From FEN-299 sp963717945 (GTDB lineage: Bacteria; Acidobacteriota; Vicinamibacteria; Vicinamibacterales; Fen-181), in the NCBI GenBank assembly GCA_963717945.1, contig CAVQXT010000003.1, positions 1,240,001 to 1,304,000 on the forward strand: a DNA stretch of 64,000 nt. Reading direction: 5' to 3'. A model generated the notes under the pieces. It did no database searches and had not been told where the DNA came from. It saw only the letters and a program-made list of their open reading frames with translations. A program made the translations under genes and the position numbers. Positions within the stretch are counted from its first letter, which is position 1, and every line of letters starts with the position of its first letter. This document shows, piece after piece, positions 58,670 through 64,000 of the stretch.

Positions 58670-59052
58670 GGCTGCTCCTCGACACCTGCACGTTTCTCTG
58701 GGTCGTCGCCGACGCGCCGCAGTTGTCGCGCCGGGCCCGCGCGCTGTTCAGGGCGCCGGAGAACGAAGTGTTCCTGAGCGCCGCGTCGGCGTGGGAAGTC
58801 GCCATCAAGAACGCGCTCGGCCGGCTGCCGCTGCCCGACGATCCGTCGCGCTTCGTGCCCGAGATGCGGGAGATGCACGGGATCGAGCCGCTGCCGGTCG
58901 ACGAGGCCTCGGCGCTGCATACGCTGCGGCTGCCGGCGCTCCACCGGGACCCGTTCGACCGGCTTCTGGTCGCGCAGGCGATCGTGCACGGCCTCACGAT
59001 CCTCACGCCCGATCAGCTGATCACCCAGTATCCCGCGCTCAGCGCCTGGTAG
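58666..59052 (+). CDS. PIN-domain toxin (VapC-like)
   Basis: The 128-residue RNase has PIN-domain acidic residues in LLLDTCTFLW (Asp), SAWEVAIK (Glu) and HRDPFDRLLVAQA (two Asp). GTG 58666 overlaps the antitoxin stop. With the Phd-type antitoxin it forms a type II toxin-antitoxin pair of the Doc/VapC-like mixed sort. Confidence 0.9.
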   Translation: MRLLLDTCTFLWVVADAPQLSRRARALFRAPENEVFLSAASAWEVAIKNALGRLPLPDDPSRFVPEMREMHGIEPLPVDEASALHTLRLPALHRDPFDRLLVAQAIVHGLTILTPDQLITQYPALSAW

Positions 59053-59167
59053 GCGCTGAAGCCGGCACGGCCGGCACGCGCTCGAACCTCGCCCGCCGGG
59101 CGCGGATGCTACCATGACCCGATCGATCCGCCGGCTACCTTCACTTTCTTCTGAACTGGAGCGTCGG

Positions 59168-59665
59168 ATGAAAGCCGAGCCGTCATCCCCCTGGTGGAAG
59201 GGCGCGCGTGGGGAATGGTTCGTGGTCGCCCAGTTCGTCCTGGGGCTGCTGGTGCTCTTCGGCCCGCGCACGTTCGGCGCCTTCGGTGCCTGGAGCCTGC
59301 CGTTCGTCCGGGAGCGCCAGGTCGCGGGTGCCGTCCTGATCCTGGCCGGCACCGCGCTGTTCCTCTCCGGCGCGATTCGTCTCGGCCCGGCGCTGACCCC
59401 ACTCCCGTATCCGAAGGAGAACGTGCCGCTCGTGCAGAGCGGGCCGTTCGCGCTCGTTCGCCACCCGATCTACTCCGGCGTGCTGGCGGTTCTGCTCGGC
59501 ATCGCCCTCGCCGTCACCGGATGGCTGACGTTCGTCTACGCGGCCGCCGCGTTCGTGCTGCTCGACGTGAAGTCGCGCCGGGAGGAGCGCTGGCTCGTCG
59601 AGAAGTTCGCCGAGTATCCCGCCTACCAGCGCCGCGTCCGCAAACTCATCCCGTTCGTCTACTGA
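59168..59665 (+). CDS. isoprenylcysteine-methyltransferase/PEMT-like membrane protein
   Basis: ATG 59168 gives 165 residues with about four hydrophobic segments. The SAM-binding motif is seen as LVRHPIYSG and EERWLVEKF. ICMT-like bacterial proteins methylate lipids or small molecules, with unknown targets here. Upstream starts at 59114 are possible. Confidence 0.8.
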   Translation: MKAEPSSPWWKGARGEWFVVAQFVLGLLVLFGPRTFGAFGAWSLPFVRERQVAGAVLILAGTALFLSGAIRLGPALTPLPYPKENVPLVQSGPFALVRHPIYSGVLAVLLGIALAVTGWLTFVYAAAAFVLLDVKSRREERWLVEKFAEYPAYQRRVRKLIPFVY

Positions 59666-59689
59666 CGTCGGCTCCCGCGCAGGCCTGCC

Positions 59690-59835
59690 CGCCTTCGCCC
59701 CGCCACGGTGCGAAAAGCGGCGGGGCTACGGCGAGGTCTCGCCAGAGCCCGCGAAAGTTCGAGAGCGGGCGGCGGCGGAAAGGCCTGCGCTATCTCAAAC
59801 TGGACGACAGACAGCGCAGGGCTTCAGCCCTGCGC
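59690..59835. repeat. composite repeat spacer before the biotin carboxylase
   Basis: The first part (59690-59778) is GCCTTCGCCCCGCC / GGCGGGGCTACGGCGAGG type. The second part (59779-59835) is a partial REP pair: AAGGCCTGCGCTATCTC and GCGCAGGGCTTCAGCCCTGC. Confidence 0.7.
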
Positions 59836-59876
59836 CAGCCGGCGCACCGCTCGCCGGGCATCCGCACGGCGGCAAG

Positions 59877-59885
59877 TGCTAGAAT
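59877..59885 (+). promoter_or_regulatory. extended -10 (TGCTAGAAT) of the biotin carboxylase gene
   Basis: TG-C-TAGAAT is an extended -10 about 30 nt before ATG 59918. No clear -35 is seen. Confidence 0.4.
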
Positions 59886-59917
59886 ACTTGGCAATTACCG
59901 GGTTCGAGCCGACCAGC

Positions 59918-61435
<1,518 letters not shown>

Positions 61436-61457
61436 AACCATCGGCACGTGAAGCGTC

Positions 61458-61979
61458 ATGAACTTCGAGATTGAGGTCAACGGGCGATCGCGCGCGGTGA
61501 AGGTCGAGCGGACCGGATCCCGCTACCGGATCGAATCCGGCGGCCGCGTGGACCTGGTGGACGTGGCGCACGTCGATCCCACGACGATGTCGATCATCGT
61601 GGACGGGGAGCGCCAGGCGAGCCACGAGGCGTCGCTGCTCGAGGGCCGCGAGCCCGGCGAGGTCGAGATCTACCTCCGCGCGGGCGTGGTCCGGACGCGC
61701 GTGGCCGGCGCGCCCGGCCAGAGACGGTGGCAGGCGGGCGGCGCAAAGCTCGGCGCGGCGGGCGGGGCCGAGCGCGTCACGGCGCCGATGCCCGGGAAGA
61801 TCGTCAAAGTGCTGGTGAAGCCCGGCGACCGCGTGACCGCCCGCCAGGGCCTGATCGTCATCGAGGCGATGAAGATGGAGAACGAGCTGCGCGCCTCGCG
61901 GGACGGGCAGGTCAAGGACATCCACGTGGCCGAAGGCGACCTGGTCGAGGCCGGCCGGCTCCTCACGGTGATCGAGTGA
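61458..61979 (+). CDS. biotin carboxyl carrier protein
   Basis: The 173-residue protein ends in a biotinyl domain with VIEAMKMENEL; the target Lys is K139. The N-terminal ~95 residues are a beta-rich linking domain (BT-like). It follows the biotin carboxylase gene, and the stop overlaps the GTG of the AsmA-like gene. Confidence 0.93.
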   Translation: MNFEIEVNGRSRAVKVERTGSRYRIESGGRVDLVDVAHVDPTTMSIIVDGERQASHEASLLEGREPGEVEIYLRAGVVRTRVAGAPGQRRWQAGGAKLGAAGGAERVTAPMPGKIVKVLVKPGDRVTARQGLIVIEAMKMENELRASRDGQVKDIHVAEGDLVEAGRLLTVIE

Positions 61980-64000
61980 AGCTTGCGCTCTTCCGCCGCC
62001 GCTGGCCCGAGGCCGCGCTCATCGTGGCGCTGGCCGTGGTGGCGACCTACGCCGGGCCGCTCTGGCGCGGGCTCGCCATCGTGGCGCTCGGCGGCGTCGC
62101 GACGTTCGCGATCCGTCGCCGTGTCCGCGACCTCGCGGCGGGCGCGGCGCTGGCCGTCGGCCTGCTGGTCGCGGCCATCGCCGTCACCTTCACGATCGAC
62201 CTCGGACAGGTCTTCGGCGGCAAATTCAAGCAGTACGCGGAGCGCAAGGGCACCGAGGCGCTGGAGCGGCCCCTCCACATCGGCCGGCTCGGCATCCGGC
62301 TCGCGCTCGGCCGGTTCGTCGTGGAGGACCTGACGATCGAGGGACGCACGGCCGCCGACACGCCGTTCTTCACGGCGAAGCGGGTCCTCGTCGACTTCCC
62401 CTGGTGGCGCGTCATCCGGACGCGCGAGTTCTACATCCGCTCGGTCGAGATGAGCGACTGGGCGATGCAGGTCGAGAAGTTCAACCCCGGCAACAACCTG
62501 CCGAGGCTGAGTCGGGCTTCCACCGGGCCGCAGGGCCCGAAGCGGTTCACGACGACGCTGGCCTACCTGCACGCCTACCGGGGACAGTTCAGCTACATCG
62601 ACCACGGCACCTGGCGGACCGTCGCCCGCAACCTCGACATCTACCTGCGCCACGACACCGGCCAGTACCTGGGTACGGCCACCATCACGGACGGCTCGAC
62701 GCAGATCAAGGACTACGCCCCGATGCGGACCGACATGCGGGCGAAGTACCAGATCGACGGTTCGATCGTCCGGCTGCCCGACATCCAGCTGTACACCGAC
62801 GGCGCCCAGTCGCACGTGACCGGCCAGCTCGACTTCGGCCACTGGCCGGAGATGCTCTTCCACGTCGACTCGCGGTTGAACCTGTGGCGGATGCGCGAGA
62901 TCTACTTTGCCAACGAGTCCTGGCGCACCCGGGGCGAGGCGCGGTTTGTCGGCACGTTCCACGTCTTCGACGGCGGGCACCTGCTGAAGGGCGACTTCAC
63001 CAGCCCGCTGGCGCACGTGAACACGCTCGCGTTCCCCGACCTGCGCGGGTCGCTCGAGTGGGAGCCGCACCGCTTCGAGGTCACCAACGCCTCGGCGCGG
63101 TTCTGCGCGGGCGCGATGAGATTCCGTTACCGGATGGCGCCGCTCTCGGACCCCCGGCCTGGCGTGGCGACGTGGCAGGTGAGCTACAACGGCGTCGACC
63201 TCGCGCAACTCTCCGACATGATCGACCTGCGGGGCGTGCGGATGCTGGGGCGCGCGAGCGGCGAGAACCTGCTCGAGTGGCCGCTCGGCCAGTTCTCCCG
63301 GCACCGCGGGAACGGCCGCGTGACCGTCGTGCCGCCGCCCGATCGCCCCGTGCTCGCGCGCGCGGCCGAGCCGCGCGAAGCCGCGATCCGCGCGGAGCCC
63401 CCGACCTACGGCCCCGAGCGCGACGTGAGCCGGTTTCCGACGCCCACGCCCGTCGGCGGCGAGCTGACCTACCGGCTCGATCCCGAGTGGATCGACGTCG
63501 CGCCGAGCCACCTCGCCACCGAGCGCACCTACGTCGAGTTCTCGGGGCGCACGGCCTACGGCGACCGCTCGCAGTTCCCCTTCTACGCCCGGAGCGCCGA
63601 CTGGCAGGAGAGCGACCGGCTGATGGCCGGCGTCATCACGGCCTTCGGATCGCCGACCGGCGTCATCACCGTCGGCGGCTCCGGCGAGTTCCGCGGGACG
63701 ATGAGCAAGTCGTTCAGGGCGCCGCTCGTCCAGGGCGACTTCGTCGCCGACGGCATGCGGGCGTGGGACGTCGTCTGGGGGCATACGACCGGCCGCCTGA
63801 CGATCGAGAACGGCTACGTCAGGATCGAGGACGGCGTCATCACGCGGGGGGCGTCCTCGATCACGGCCTCGGGCCGCTTCTCGCTCGGCTACCCGCGGAA
63901 GGACGGCGGGGAGGAGATTGACGCGCGTTTCGCGTTCAAGGACCGGCCGATGGCCGACCTGCGGCACGCGTTCCAGCTCGACGACTGGCCCGTCAACGGG
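61976..64000 (+). CDS. AsmA/TamB-like envelope protein (3' truncated)
   Basis: GTG 61976 overlaps the carrier-protein stop (GTGA). The 675 visible codons are open to the right edge. Two hydrophobic segments near the start (residues ~10-35 and ~55-75) are followed by a long, beta-rich periplasmic-like domain. HIGRLGIRL, FTAKRVLVDFPWW and IRSVEMSDWAMQVEKF are typical of AsmA-clan (DUF748/TamB-like) lipid-transport or envelope-biogenesis proteins. The exact subfamily is not clear. Confidence 0.8.
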   Translation, partial: MKLALFRRRWPEAALIVALAVVATYAGPLWRGLAIVALGGVATFAIRRRVRDLAAGAALAVGLLVAAIAVTFTIDLGQVFGGKFKQYAERKGTEALERPLHIGRLGIRLALGRFVVEDLTIEGRTAADTPFFTAKRVLVDFPWWRVIRTREFYIRSVEMSDWAMQVEKFNPGNNLPRLSRASTGPQGPKRFTTTLAYLHAYRGQFSYIDHGTWRTVARNLDIYLRHDTGQYLGTATITDGSTQIKDYAPMRTDMRAKYQIDGSIVRLPDIQLYTDGAQSHVTGQLDFGHWPEMLFHVDSRLNLWRMREIYFANESWRTRGEARFVGTFHVFDGGHLLKGDFTSPLAHVNTLAFPDLRGSLEWEPHRFEVTNASARFCAGAMRFRYRMAPLSDPRPGVATWQVSYNGVDLAQLSDMIDLRGVRMLGRASGENLLEWPLGQFSRHRGNGRVTVVPPPDRPVLARAAEPREAAIRAEPPTYGPERDVSRFPTPTPVGGELTYRLDPEWIDVAPSHLATERTYVEFSGRTAYGDRSQFPFYARSADWQESDRLMAGVITAFGSPTGVITVGGSGEFRGTMSKSFRAPLVQGDFVADGMRAWDVVWGHTTGRLTIENGYVRIEDGVITRGASSITASGRFSLGYPRKDGGEEIDARFAFKDRPMADLRHAFQLDDWPVNG

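Noticed and set aside
62404..63921. Long open frame of about 505 codons on the plus strand
   Set aside because: It is a shadow of the AsmA/TamB-like gene in another frame; its translation is Arg/His/Pro-rich and has no domain.

Overview
The window is about 64 kb of uniformly GC-rich, densely coded DNA from a Gram-negative-type bacterium (LpxC, lipoproteins and an AsmA/TamB-like protein imply an outer membrane). Overall style suggests Acidobacteriota, perhaps the Vicinamibacteria: short overlapping operons, heptamer repeats between genes, DinB, DUF3443/DUF2844 and PEGA proteins, and paired palindromes of the type GCAGGGCTTCAGCCCTGC. The taxonomic guess rests on gene content and style only. No rRNA, tRNA, CRISPR array, prophage or IS element was seen.

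Region 1 (1-11750) is the most accessory part. Two fold-type-II PLP enzymes on the plus strand face a minus-strand cluster: YgfK (iron-sulfur flavoprotein), YgeY (M20 hydrolase), a ParA-type ATPase fused to a glycogen-binding CBM48 domain, a PDDEXK-like protein, the knotted carbamoyltransferase YgeW and a small membrane protein. YgfK, YgeY and YgeW are marker proteins of the selenium/molybdenum-hydroxylase-linked purine degradation cluster (yge/ygf). The ParA-CBM48 and nuclease-like pair in its middle is unexpected. The second PLP gene and ygeW each carry an apparent single-base frameshift.

Region 2 (11751-24322) starts with a 0.9-kb repeat-filled gap. It continues with uvrA, lpxC, a sigma/STAS/small-protein operon with a good TTGACA promoter, lysA, tmk, a small zinc-ribbon membrane protein, comF, and the classical rplU-rpmA-obgE-nadD-rsfS operon. 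Region 3 (24323-34326) has a DUF2844-DUF3443 pair, the remnant of a DUF4344 metallopeptidase gene, a TPR/lipoprotein pair, and dprA-topA-trmFO-xerC.

Region 4 (34327-46117) has an NtrC-type regulator with its histidine kinase, a frameshifted ABC-F ATPase, an ECF sigma/anti-sigma pair, a lipoprotein, pcm, an APC permease, a 29-bp GATC-rich minisatellite, and a Gly/Ser-rich PEGA-domain protein preceded by a coupled 32-residue ORF. Region 5 (46118-64000) has hslVU, a fibronectin-like lipoprotein, a fumarylacetoacetase-family hydrolase, a transaldolase-like protein, and acyl-CoA carboxylase genes (carboxyltransferase at 51.4 kb; biotin carboxylase and biotin carrier at 60-62 kb). It also has DinB and MBL-fold genes, an archaeal-type gatE-gatD pair, a Phd/VapC-type toxin-antitoxin pair, an isoprenylcysteine-methyltransferase-like protein and the start of a large AsmA/TamB-like protein.

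The most distinctive features are the yge-type cluster with its ParA-CBM48 fusion, an archaeal GatDE amidotransferase in a bacterium, and several interspersed repeat families. Many of these have a 7-bp period, and some have been captured inside genes.
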